Assembly (NCBI RefSeq): GCF_045679555.1
Contig: NC_092122.1
Coordinates: forward strand, 15,772,565-15,836,564
Direction: 5' to 3'
Source of the DNA: Salvelinus alpinus
Lineage: Eukaryota; Chordata; Actinopteri; Salmoniformes; Salmonidae
Length of the DNA: 64,000 nucleotides
Below, in pieces: positions 23,333-64,000 of this stretch (the first letter of the stretch is position 1; every line of letters begins with the position of its first letter). The notes under the pieces were generated by a model. The model did not search any database, was not told where the DNA came from, and worked only from the letters and a program-made list of their open reading frames with translations. The position numbers and the translations under genes were made by a program.

Positions 23333-23661
23333 ACTACATAAGGATGAATAGATGAGGGTGACTACATGACAGAAGGATGTATGGATGAGGGTGACTACAT
23401 GACATAAGGATGAATAGATGAGGGTGACTACATGACATAAGGATGAATAGATGAGGGTGACTACATGACATAAGGATGAATAGATGAGGGTGACTACATG
23501 ACATAAGGATGAATAGATGAGGGTGACTACATGACATAAGGATGAATAGATGAGGGTGACTACATGACATAAGGATGAATAGATGAGGGTGACTACATGA
23601 CATAAGGATGAATAGATGAGGGTGACTACATGACATAAGGATGAATAGATGAGGGTGACTA
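23333..23661. repeat. Minisatellite, 33-bp unit
   Basis: About ten copies of a unit containing AAGGATGAATAGATGAGGG followed by TGACTACATGACAT. The 33-bp period keeps a minus-strand frame open (SCSHPHLFILM repeats), an artefact of unit length. It lies just beyond the likely 3' end of gnai1. Confidence 0.95.
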
Positions 23662-23755
23662 GAGGAAATTCTCAAACTCACCTGCAGTAAGTTGACTCCC
23701 TCCCCCTTTTCACCAACTGTAACTCAGGAGAGCACTGAAGACGCCAGGTTCACTG

Positions 23756-24672
23756 AATGGTTTGTAAAGGGTTTTATTAGCAAAATAAGGGAATGAGTGT
23801 ACAAAGGCTCCCCGTCTGTTGGAGAACACACAAACAGCTGTGGCTGGTTAGACCATAACCATGTGTTTGTTCCCCATCCATTTTTACTTTGCTTTACAAT
23901 TGTGATTCTGCAGTGATCGCAGAGACCAAGTCCCCGAAATCTCCTTAAATAAATCTTAAAATATACAGTAAAATATGACTCCGGTTTAGCTGTTCTTTAA
24001 TTCCACAGCATAACGTAAGCTTCTTGACCTAGCTAGGGTTCATATTGGATACACATTGGATTTGGTGTACTGTTAAAAACCACATCCCTTTGTCAGTATG
24101 GGACAGCCTGTGGGCGGGGCTGTGTTGGTCACCATCGAGAGAGACACACACACACACACACCTTTGGACCACGGGAAATTCCGCCACTAAATTGGTTGGG
24201 AATGTGCCCAAAAGATTGTTAATATCCCTCAGGAAACGTTTCACCTTTTATGTTGCAACAATTTTAGCAGGCAAAAAAACTAGCAATTTGGTCAGTGACC
24301 GCAGAGAAAAGGACATGCAAAGGCACAGTACCAACAAACTGAGCTCAAATCAAATCCTTTTTCCCTAACAATTGGGGAGGGAGAAAAGGAATATTTCCAC
24401 CAAAAGCCAAGCTTCCTTTTCCAGAGGGCATAAAAAAGGAACAAACTAAATAAAACAAGCTTTTTCTTCCATAAAAGAAGTGTGAAAATGATTTTACAAT
24501 GATAAACATCAAACACAAATGTTTAAATGCAAATTCAAAATGTTAAGACAAAAACATAAATACATCCATTAAAAGTGGAATATAGTACAGCAATGGTCCA
24601 TAATTGATTCTCCCCACTCAGATTCTCCTGATCTTCTCCCCGAAAATGCACATTATGCTGGCTTTTCACCGC
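23756..24672 (-). other. gnai1: gnai1 probable non-coding 3' UTR exon 9
   Basis: On the minus strand a long pyrimidine tract (CTCTTTCTCTATTTCTCTCT then CTAG) ends at 24673, a very good acceptor, facing the exon 8 donor at 25543. The sequence downstream is AT-rich and non-coding, like a 3' UTR. An AATAAA (complement of TTTATT, 23773-23778) sits near 23770, giving a possible end near 23756. Mammalian Gi-alpha genes have a non-coding ninth exon in the 3' UTR (from memory). The acceptor is convincing; the polyadenylation site is a guess. Confidence 0.5.
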
Positions 24673-25097
24673 CTAGAGAGAGAAATAGAGAAAGAGACAC
24701 CATTAGATCTTATTATATGCTTGGCATTACAAAAGGCCGTTCCATTAAAATATCCTGAAAATATTGTTTGACCATGCCATGATCATCCCCCAAACATATT
24801 AATGGAGCAGAACATTTAATTAGACTCCCGAATAAAGTGGGCCTTGATTTCAGATGATTAGATTTAACAAGCAGTTGATAATGAAAGGGTTAAACAGCAT
24901 CTCCAATGCAGCCTGGAAGCAGCGCAATTCAAACACGTCAATTGATTTTAAAACCTTTGAAGTTTGATGCCAGTCTTCAGAAGGTAGAGATACACACGAC
25001 AACAAGAGCTCCTGAGGATAACTCACCATCCGGGAAAACTAGCATACTAGTTTAGCACACTGGCAATGCGGACAACACGGTGCAGCATGCCTGAAAC

Positions 25098-25290
25098 CGC
25101 CCCTGGCTATGACTGCAGCACGCTATTGTAACGGACGTCAGCGTGCTGCTAACAGTTTGGCTTCCTCCACTCTCCCTGTCCCCATACTGGGCTTGAACCA
25201 GTGATCCTCTTCGCAACACACGTGACCTCCCTCATTGACAACATACCAACCATTTGAGCTATCGAACTGGTGGCTGCGACATTTCAAGCT
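25098..25290 (-). mobile_element. tRNA-derived SINE fragment in gnai1 UTR intron
   Basis: The minus strand reads GATAGCTCAAATGGTTGG (A-box-like) and, about 50 bp later, ACTGGTTCAAGCCCAGTATG (B box), as in tRNA-derived SINEs. A similar head occurs on the plus strand at 56268. The boundaries are approximate. Confidence 0.65.
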
Positions 25291-25543
25291 TGCTGTGGAG
25301 TGAGCATACGGTATGTTTGTAAGTCCTCAACACTGGCACTGTGAGCACTCATGGCAGCCACCAGTCAGACATGTGCCCTCAACCATGTAGCGCCAACATT
25401 GATCCCCCAGCACTCTACACATACAGACACAAATTCACAAGTCCGCATTGCGTGGGCAGGGCTATGTTGCACAAGGAGAAGCGATGAGAATGGAGAGACA
25501 GAGTGAAAGACTGATGAAAAAAAAGAAAAATAAGTGGGCTCAC

Positions 25544-51884
<26,341 letters not shown>

Positions 51885-53297
51885 CCTCAAGCAAATCCTC
51901 CGGACCCAAGTGATGCAAAAATATCAAATATATACAGTAACAACATGCAAAGGATAAAAAGCGAGCCAGTGCTCCCCGAGACCCACACACGCCCTTGTGT
52001 GAAAGCTATCGGGTCGCTTGGATTGACACTTTTATTAAAGATTTTTTTTAAAGGACCAGGAGTGTGCTTCTCCAGTCCACTATATTCCTATGCTTTCTGT
52101 CAGTGTAAGCTATTTCTCTTGTCGTGGCATAAATAGTTTTAAATGAAAACAGTTCCACGGCGAATTGCTCTCTCTGTCTCAGCGCGTCCGTCTTTCACTG
52201 CCACAGTGAGCTCTGCTCATTCAACTACAATTACCATCAGCTGGCTACACGAATACTTCCTGTTTCAGTTTTTTTCTGTCAAAATACCAGATTGACCGTT
52301 GAGTCAATATATTGTGGTCTTTGGAAATGCCTAATACGGCAAGTGACATTTGATATCACATGAGAAAACAATGTACTGTACTTTACTGCTTTCTTGTCTG
52401 TGTAGAAAATATTATAGGGTACACTGGGGCCATCCCACTTCTGACACAGATATAGCTAAACCAAGGAAAACACGCTAATCACCCCCATGAGAGACCTCAA
52501 GAGTTATAGCATACGGTTCCGGGAGATTATTAGGCTACTAGGGTGTTATAATATATTTTCATCATCAAGCCATGAGGGTTGTTATAGGATACGTGATTTC
52601 TTATTCCACGGCTTTATTCTGTGATTCTAGTAGCCTACTCCAAAAGTTAATATACAAGTTACAGTAGAAATATAATTAATTAAAACGTTTTTAGTTCCCA
52701 GAATAAAACAATATCAAAAGGGTACGCAACACCTGAGTTGTAGTTGCATTTCTGCCACCTGGTGGTTTTATAGAGAAAAGACTGATCTCCATGGACAGAC
52801 CCCTTCTCCACCTTCTGATAGAGATACCATATGAATAGTCTGCATCACAGGAGACTGCTGAGGGGAGGATGACTCATAACAATGGTGGGAATGGAGTGAA
52901 TGTAATACACGTTTGATACCATTCCATTTCTTTCCAGCCAGGCATGCAGGGAACATTTCCAGCATATCTTTTACATAACATTTTACTTTCAAATGGGGAT
53001 GTTTAGGAGTACATGCAAAATAATGGTGGTGACCCCTGCTATTCTAATGGTTTCCTATAAACAGATTTCCCTTTGTGACCACAGATACAGGCCAGGTGCT
53101 GAGGAGAGTAGAAGAGGTAGATACAGAATTGTAACGTGGTATGAGACAGCTCCATACAGCGTTACAGCTTGGCTAATGGAAAGCCACAGCACCCATTTTT
53201 CAACTAATCTGTTCTTGGTGATACTTTCTTCGTTCTCGAATGTCCGTGCCCAGTTGGAGGTGGTTCCCCACCTGTGGTCTGTCTGTCTGTCTTACAG
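51885..53297. other. gnai1 5' flank and intergenic sequence
   Basis: It should contain the gnai1 5' UTR and promoter (minus strand). No core-promoter motif is distinctive enough to call. A fragment at about 52838-52925 (AGGAGACTGCTGAGGGGAGG and ACCATTCCATTTCTTTCCAG) resembles half of the foldback repeat at 57749-57928. Confidence 0.4.
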
Positions 53298-53431
53298 AAA
53301 AGCCAGGAAGATGTGGTGAAGGAGATGGTGAGCCTGGCCAGAGAGACCATCGGACCAGAGGCTGCTTTCAGGAAGGTGCTGATTCAGGAAGGTGCCAACC
53401 TCGTCAACGGGAATCCGGGTGGAATTATTCA
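53298..53431 (+). pseudogene. ACSS3-like acyl-CoA synthetase, penultimate exon remnant
   Basis: After a good acceptor (CTGTCTTACAG) the frame reads SQEDVVKEMVSLARETIGPE then AAFRKVLI and ANLVNGNP, resembling the C-terminal domain of short-chain acyl-CoA synthetases (ACSS3-like, from memory). The segment that should carry the PKTRSGK lysine motif, between AAFRKV and ANLVNG, is missing, and the exon end (donor GTAAGA at 53432) leaves two extra bases so it no longer joins the next exon in frame. I interpret a pseudogene fragment. No upstream exons were seen. Confidence 0.5.
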
Positions 53432-53572
53432 GTAAGATTCCTGTACAGCTGCCAATTCAGTTTTCTGGTGAGCCAGTTGTTGGATAAATTGAATTCATAC
53501 AAACAAATTGGATAAAAGTTTGAGGATCATATCAAATATAAAATGTAATTCAATTTAAGCTGATTTAATATA

Positions 53573-55153
53573 CACTGCTCAAAAAAATAAAGGGAACACT
53601 AAAATAACACATCCTAGATCTGAATGAATGAAATATTCTTATTAAATACTTTTTTCTTTACATAGTTGAATGTGCTGACAACAAAATCACACAAAAATTA
53701 TCAATGGAAATCAAATTTATCAACCCATGGAGGTCTGGATTTGGAGTCACACTCAAAATTAAAGTGGAAAACCACACTACAGGCTGATCCAACTTTGATG
53801 TAATGTCCTTAAAACAAGTCAAAATGAGGCTCAGTAGTGTGTGTGGCCTCCACGTGCCTGTATGACCTCCCTACAACGCCTGGGCATGCTCCTGATGAGG
53901 TGGCGGATGGTCTCCTGAGGGATCTCCTCCCAGACCTGGACTAAAGCATCCGCCAACTCCTGGACAGTCTGTGGTGCAACGTGGCGTTGGTGGATGGAGC
54001 GAGACATGATGTCCCAGATGTGCTCAATTGGATTCAGGTCTGGCGAACGGGCGGGCCAGTCCATAGCATCAATGCTTTCCTCTTGCAGGAACTGCTGACA
54101 CACTCCAGCCACATGAGGTCTAGCATTGTCTTGCATTAGGAGGAACCCAGGGCCAACCGCACCAGCATATGGTCTCACAAGGGGTCTGAGGATCTCATCT
54201 CGGTACCTAATGGCAGTCAGGCTACCTCTGGCGAGCACATGAAGGGCTGTGCGGCCCCCCATAGAAATGCCACCCCACACCATGACTGACCCACTGCCAA
54301 ACCGGTCATGCTGGAGGATGTTGCAGGCAGCAGAACGTTCTCCACGGTGTCTCCAGACTCTGTCACGTCTGTCACATGTGCTCAGTGTGAACCTGCTTTC
54401 ATCTGTGAAGAGCACAGGGCGCCAGTGGCGAATTTGCCAATCTTGGTGTTCTCTGGCAAATGCCAAACGTCCTGCACGGTGTTGGGCTGTAAGCACAACC
54501 CCCACCTGTGGACGTCGGGCCCTCATACCACCCTCATGGAGTCTGTTTCTGACCGTTTGAGCAGACACATGCACATTTGTGGCCTGCTGGAGGTCATTTT
54601 GCAGGGCTCTGGCAGTGCACCTCCTGCTCCTCCTTGCACAAAGGCGGAGGTAGCGGTCCTGCTGCTGGGTTGTTGCCCTCCTACGGCCTCCTCCACGTCT
54701 CCTGATGTACTGGCCTGTCTCCTGGTAGCGCCTCCATGCTCTGGACACTACGCTGACAGACACAGCAAACCTTCTTGCCACAGCTCGCATTGATGTGCCA
54801 TCCTGGATGAGCTGCACTACCTGAGCCACTTGTGTGGGTTGTAGACTCCGTCTCATGCTACCACTAGAGTGAAAGCACCGCCAGCATTCAAAAGTGACCA
54901 AAACATCAGCCAGGAAGCATAGGAACTGAGAAGTGGTCTGTGGTCACCACCTGCAGAACCACTCCTTTATTGGGGGTGTCTTGCTAATTGCCTATAATTT
55001 CCACCTGTTGTCTATTCCATTTGCACAACAGCATGTGAAATGTATTGTCAATCAGTGTTGCTTCCTAAGTGGACAGTTTGATTTCACAGAAGTGTGATTG
55101 ACTTGGAGTTACATTGTGTTGTTTAAGTGTTCCCTTTATTTTTTTGAGCAGTG
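53573..55153 (-). mobile_element. Tc1-like transposon with intact transposase
   Basis: Perfect terminal motif CACTGCTCAAAAAAATAAAG at the left and its inverse (CTTTATTTTTTTGAGCAGTG) at the right, with TA at 53571-53572 and 55154-55155; 1581 bp. It carries an uninterrupted transposase gene on the minus strand. Elements with these ends are widespread in fishes and, from memory, match a Tc1 family reported as shared between teleosts and lampreys. Among the Tc1 copies in this window it is the only one that looks structurally complete. Confidence 0.95.
53831..54856 (-). CDS. Tc1/mariner transposase, intact (341 aa, DD34E)
   Basis: Cuts and pastes its own element at TA dinucleotides. The start chosen is the ATG at 54856-54854, giving [20 protein letters not shown]; 15 further upstream residues are open but unlike the family. 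Residues about 10-50 form the first helix-turn-helix ([20 protein letters not shown]), followed by a basic GRRR hinge-like segment (about 54-60) and a second DNA-binding region (TARALQNDL to TVRNRL, about 81-106). The catalytic triad is Asp152 (LFTDESRF), Asp243 (LMQDNARPH) and Glu278 ([12 protein letters not shown]), with 34 residues between the last two. Length is normal for Tc1 transposases and there is no stop or frameshift. Confidence 0.95.
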   Translation of the reverse strand: MRRSLQPTQVAQVVQLIQDGTSMRAVARRFAVSVSVVSRAWRRYQETGQYIRRRGGGRRRATTQQQDRYLRLCARRSRRCTARALQNDLQQATNVHVSAQTVRNRLHEGGMRARRPQVGVVLTAQHRAGRLAFAREHQDWQIRHWRPVLFTDESRFTLSTCDRRDRVWRHRGERSAACNILQHDRFGSGSVMVWGGISMGGRTALHVLARGSLTAIRYRDEILRPLVRPYAGAVGPGFLLMQDNARPHVAGVCQQFLQEESIDAMDWPARSPDLNPIEHIWDIMSRSIHQRHVAPQTVQELADALVQVWEEIPQETIRHLIRSMPRRCREVIQARGGHTHY

Positions 55154-55191
55154 TATAAAAAAGGCTGTTGTGGAAGCCTCTGTCTCCACAG

Positions 55192-55275
55192 ATCACTCCT
55201 ACCATTGAGGACCCAGACGTGGGCAAGGACATTGAGAGGATGGTGAAACAGGAGCTGAGACCTGCTGGACAGTGA
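55192..55275 (+). pseudogene. ACSS3-like acyl-CoA synthetase, terminal exon remnant
   Basis: After acceptor TGTCTCCACAG the frame reads ITPTIEDPDVGKDIERMVKQ then ELRPAGQ and a TGA stop. ITxTIEDP followed by a short amphipathic tail is the C-terminus of ACSS3-type proteins (from memory). The exon itself is undamaged, but its partner at 53298-53431 is out of phase, and a Tc1 transposon occupies most of the intron between them. Confidence 0.5.
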
Positions 55276-55593
55276 CTCTCTAGGCTGCTCCTGTAACCTC
55301 TAACCTGGGCAGCAGTCTAATTAGCTATACTGTCCTTCGCCTGAGTTGTGATGCTGTGAATGAACATTCTAACCTACTTTCTACAGTTGGGGACCATCTT
55401 CACAAACCAACACTCGACCCCAAGCAGTACGCTAACCAACAGAATATGCTTAAGGGAAACAGCACTCTGAAAGACGTGTCACAAAACAAACAATACCTCA
55501 CAGTGATGGGTTGCAAAGAACTGAACTAAATAGTGTGTGATAATGACATACAGGTGAGTGAACAGGTGATTAGAATTCAGGTGATTGGGATCT

Positions 55594-56063
55594 GGAAAGT
55601 GAGCTGCGTTCAGGGGATCTACGTGTTTGAGGGTGTGAGTTGGAAAGTGGGCTGGAAAGTGAGCTGCGTTCAGGGGATCTACGTGTTTGAGGGTGTGAGC
55701 TGGAAAGTGGGCTGGAAAGTGAGCTGCGTTCAGGGGATCTACGTGTTTGAGGGTGTGAGTGGAAAGTGGGCTGGAAAGTGAGCTGCATTCAGGGGATCTA
55801 GGTGTTTGAGGGTGTGAGTTGAAAAGTGGGCTGGAAAGTGAGCTGCGTTCAGGGGATCTAGGTGTTTGAGGGTGTGAGTTGGAAAGTGGGCTGGAAAGTG
55901 AGCTGCTTTCAGGGGATCTAGGTGTTTGAGGGTGTGAGCTGGAAAGTGGGCTGGAAAGTGAGCTGCGTTCAGGGGATCTAGGTGTTTGAGGGTGTGAGTT
56001 GGAAAGTGGGCTGGAAAGTGAGCTGCGTTCAGGGGATCTAGGTGTTTGAGGGTGTGAGTTGGA
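55594..56063. repeat. Minisatellite, 60-bp unit
   Basis: Nearly eight copies of a unit with GGAAAGTGAGCTGCGTTCAG, GGGATCTACGTGTTTGAG and GGTGTGAGTTGGAAAGTGGGC. Early units read CTACGTG and later ones CTAGGTG, so the array has two sequence blocks. One unit near 55760 is 1 bp short, breaking the frame seen in the first copies. Confidence 0.95.
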
Positions 56064-57560
56064 AGCAGATGTTACAGTGATATCAATTTAAAAAAAATTA
56101 CTTGGCCATGAACAGGATCTTTTTCACTTACTAATACACTGGAGCCTTCAGTGGCCTCTCAGTTAAACTGCACAGGATCATGCTGCTGGCCATCTGATGG
56201 AGAATACAAGTGAAGAGAACATAGTGATGAATACTCATTTGAAGCTCTGAACCCCTGAGTTCTTCGATAGCTCAACAGGTTAGTGCTGGAGATCAAGCCA
56301 ACTCCAACACGGGTTTGAATGCTAGCTTTTCCCAAGATGTTTGTATTTAAGTTTTCGAGACTTGTCTGGTTAAATATCACGGAGGAGCACTTATCAGATC
56401 TCAAGAGTGGCTCATGAGGTATATGCTGGGTTTTACACACCTGAGCCCCACTCAGTCTGTCTCTCCTTCATGGTGAAGTGGAAGGAGGTGTTGCTGGATC
56501 CAGGATCTGGTAAGTGGGCTGGGGTTGCCCAGGATGGTGCACTGGTAGGGATACCCCATAGGGGAGGGGTAGATGGGGGCACTGGCTCCCCTGCGGATAG
56601 TGGGGAGGAAAGGAGGGGCTATTAGCAAAGGTGAAGACAAACAGGGGTATTAGAGAATCAAAAAGAACAGGACAAGGGCTAACGCAGGCATCTACTACAT
56701 GTGAGGCACGGGTTCAAATCCTGCAATTATTATCTTCAATCCTCTGATCATTTGCATGGTTAGATATCATGTCATGTCTCAATGGGTTAATGCACACTCA
56801 TTCAATTCCTAAACAACCAGCTCATTGACAGACACTATGCGCCACAGAGGTACAGCTCACAGCACATTTTTTTTTAACCTTTGACAGCTCTTCCAACCTA
56901 TGTGAAATGAAAAGCAAACGAGACTGATCTGAGAATCTTGCGCCTGTTAATAATCATGGCAGTAGTCTGAAATGGTAATGTTAGTCATGACCCCAGTCTT
57001 GCAATGCCATGAAATATAACTATATTCACTAGATTTAATTGAATATATCTTCTAATGTAATTTCTAATATATTGTAACTATTCCAATAGGTTTCACATGA
57101 AGAGAGGCATGCTTATGTGCCTGTTTGCAAAGCAAGGACCAAACATTAAAATAGGTTTAGAACTTTTATTGTGGAAATGGAATGGAGAGAGGAGGAAGCC
57201 AAGCTCTGTAGATGAAGGATCCAACAGGTGGACTGTAGTGTAATAACACATAATAGCACATAGCTGTGGTAGGCTGTTGTGGTGATGGTGTCATTCTGAA
57301 GCATCTCAATGTGTGAAAGACAGTCACTTCAACCAATATTTTACTGACAGTATTTGTTGATGTTGACAATTAACATTTGCTTGATCAGCCTCTTTCAGAT
57401 AGCAGTTTATTATGTAGAATGCACATGCTGCTTTGGCATATTGAACAAGGAATCACACATAAGCTTTATTTATGTTTGGCCCAGGTTTGTGCACCTGTTG
57501 TAGTGATTCTTCAGGTGGAGTTTGATGCCCTCCTGTGAATTAAATACATTTAAATAAAAA
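56064..57560. other. Intergenic sequence with tRNA-like fragments
   Basis: At 56265-56335 GATAGCTCAACAGGTTAG and GGGTTTGAATGCT resemble A and B boxes of a tRNA-derived SINE (compare 25098-25290). At 56690-56730 there is a GGGTTCAAATCCTGC B-box-like sequence. Neither folds into a tRNA that I would call. The rest is unassigned. Confidence 0.45.
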
Positions 57561-57718
57561 TGTGTAAGTTAGCAGACGCTCTTATACAGAGTGACTTACA
57601 GGAGCAATTAGTGTTACACATCAACAGGTTTTGAATTTAGTCAGCTCAGGGATTCAAACCAGAAACTTTTTGGTTACTGGCCCAACTCACTTAACCACTA
57701 GGCTACCTGGTGCCCGTA
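57561..57718. repeat. Dispersed teleost repeat (TTAGCAGACGCTCTTAT type)
   Basis: It contains TTAGCAGACGCTCTTATACAG, GGGATTCAAACCAGAAAC and GGTTACTGGCCCAACTC, ending ACCACTAGGCTACC. This is a familiar short repeat in fish genomes (from memory). A diverged head of the same repeat is at 12494-12530. Confidence 0.65.
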
Positions 57719-57748
57719 AAGGGGAAGAACAGGGTGTGGCAGGTCAGG

Positions 57749-57928
57749 AGGGCAGAGGAGGCTGGTGGGAGGTGTCATAGGAGGATGGACTAATTGTAAT
57801 GGCTGGAATGGAATATATGGAACAGTATCAAACATATGGAAACCATACTTTTGAATCCTTTCCATTAATTCCAATCCAGCCATTACAATGAGCCCATCCT
57901 CCTATATGTCCTCCCACCAGCTTCCTCT
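57749..57928. mobile_element. Foldback (hairpin) miniature element
   Basis: The left arm begins GAGGAGGCTGGTGGGAGG and the right arm ends CCTCCCACCAGCTTCCTCT, reverse complements. The arms continue inward (ATAGGAGGATGGACTAATTG versus its complement near 57880), so the whole 180 bp can form one hairpin. It is about 870 bp upstream of the cd36 start codon. Confidence 0.85.
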
Positions 57929-58798
57929 GGGTCAGGGTGGTTAGTAAAGTAGAGATATGGATGTGGGACTGAGGGTCACCTGGAGGGAAGAGGAGGAACC
58001 TATTAACTCTAAGATAACAACACCTGAATAACGCATGTCAGTACGGTATTGCAATAATAAATACACCTGTTCAACAAAAGATGTAGGTCTGTATTTGTAA
58101 CACCAGGGGGCATATTTGTGACACAGAATCTCCCACATACTGAATGACCTGACATTTGACCAGACCGAGGGAGAAGATAACTCCAATATCACTCAAATTT
58201 ATGGCTGTCATAAACATGGTTTGCCATAATCATATAATCAAGATTACGCTTCTCCTTCTTCGTTATCAGCATGGGATTAATAAAGGTCTGCAAATTCCAT
58301 TGAAAACATACAGTTGTGGATATATTATCTGAAAAGTACCCAATTTGTCTCCTCCGACACACCTCCAACAGTGACAATCTCATCTCTTCCTCTAAGCAGG
58401 GGGAGAGCATAAAGCAACCCACATCCCATCAGGAAATAATATTAGAATAGAATATCCAGTTAACACAACATGATATACAGAGACCTGCTCTCTATTTAAA
58501 TGTACAGAAATCACAGTGCCTCTCAGAGCATATCCTTCCTTCTTGACTCCTCCTCAGTTAAGCAGAGCTCTAATCAGCTGTCATATAGTGTAGTGATATC
58601 TGTAGGTCATGAGTCATCATCACCAAACCTTCAACCCCCAGCAATCACATTATTATATACCTCTTATCAGTAGGTGGCCTGGTTTAGGACCAGCTACATC
58701 TGTCTGTACTTGTCCTTCAGTCTCAGTCTCTCGGTCTCTCCACTGGCACGGCTGCTGCTGGGACCTACATACACCCACAGACAGAAACACACACCACC

Positions 58799-63665
<4,867 letters not shown>

Positions 63666-64000
63666 GTGGAGTGATCTGTTCTTCATTTACCTATTGGGGT
63701 GGATAGTAATGTTCAGATCTCATGTAGACTGTGGTGTTATGGTAAACAAAGACAAGTGGAGATGATAACTGATTTAGGTTTTGCAATGGCCCTAATTTGT
63801 AAAGCAACTTCTATCAGCTTTAATCCTGTTCACTGCCATCATACAGCCAATAGAAATGTACTACTTGTTTATCATACCCCTTAAAGTCTGGAAGGGACTT
63901 TTCACTATGTCCTTTGGCCTAATATTCACAGATACTGTAGTCAGATCTGGAGCCATATGCAATGAGCATCTCAGAATAGTGCTGATCTAGGATCCTCCCT

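Noticed and set aside
23334-23681. SCSHPHLFILM repeat frame on the minus strand
   Set aside because: By-product of the 33-bp minisatellite; no gene context.
54249-54793. Plus-strand frames of 103 and 161 codons
   Set aside because: Antisense shadows of the intact Tc1 transposase.
56265-56335. Possible tRNA gene (A- and B-box-like sequences)
   Set aside because: Box spacing and flanks do not give a full cloverleaf, and a related sequence at 25098-25290 points to a SINE head.
51885-58798. Search for gnat3 or other G-alpha exons between gnai1 and cd36
   Set aside because: None of the conserved blocks (GAGESGKS, DVGGQ, NKKD, TCATDT) occur in this interval on either strand as far as I can read.

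Overview
This is vertebrate DNA, almost certainly from a salmonid fish. The evidence is the repeat load: Tc1-type transposons of several families (one with Sleeping Beauty/SALT-like ends), L2-like LINEs with (AAATC)n tails, tRNA-derived SINEs with salmonid-type sequence, foldback elements and long minisatellites. Two host genes were read exon by exon from conserved protein sequence and splice sites. The genus cannot be fixed from the window alone.

Host genes. gnai1 (inhibitory G protein alpha-i1) lies complete on the minus strand, with eight coding exons from 51884 down to 25574. The exons sum to 1065 nt (354 codons plus stop), the family's exact length, and a probable non-coding ninth exon follows a spliced 3' UTR intron. 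cd36 (class B scavenger receptor) starts on the plus strand at 58799; seven coding exons (263 residues) are present and the gene runs off the right edge. The genes are head to head, about 6.9 kb apart. Between them are two broken exons resembling the C-terminus of a short-chain acyl-CoA synthetase (ACSS3-like), split by a Tc1 transposon whose transposase is intact.

Layout. 1-1125: foldback Tc1 remnant. 1126-3295: simple repeats. 3296-7320: a tandem segmental duplication, each copy with its own later insertion. 7635-18849: nested transposon graveyard (L2 fragments, a 7-bp-TSD DNA element, a degenerate LINE interrupted by two related TGTCATGAC elements). 18850-23670: mostly unassigned, with two minisatellites. 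23756-51884: gnai1, whose introns hold three Tc1 elements, a nearly complete L2 ORF2, a 47-bp minisatellite in intron 5 and a 4.75-kb minisatellite that almost fills intron 2. 51885-58798: gnai1 upstream region, ACSS3-like remnant, 60-bp tandem array and a foldback element. 58799-64000: cd36 5' half, with a Tc1 carrying a nested SINE in intron 3 and a hAT-like miniature element in intron 6.

No CRISPR array, operon, prophage or prokaryotic system is present. The most unusual content is structural: repeat arrays and nested insertions whose order can be read from empty sites and target duplications.
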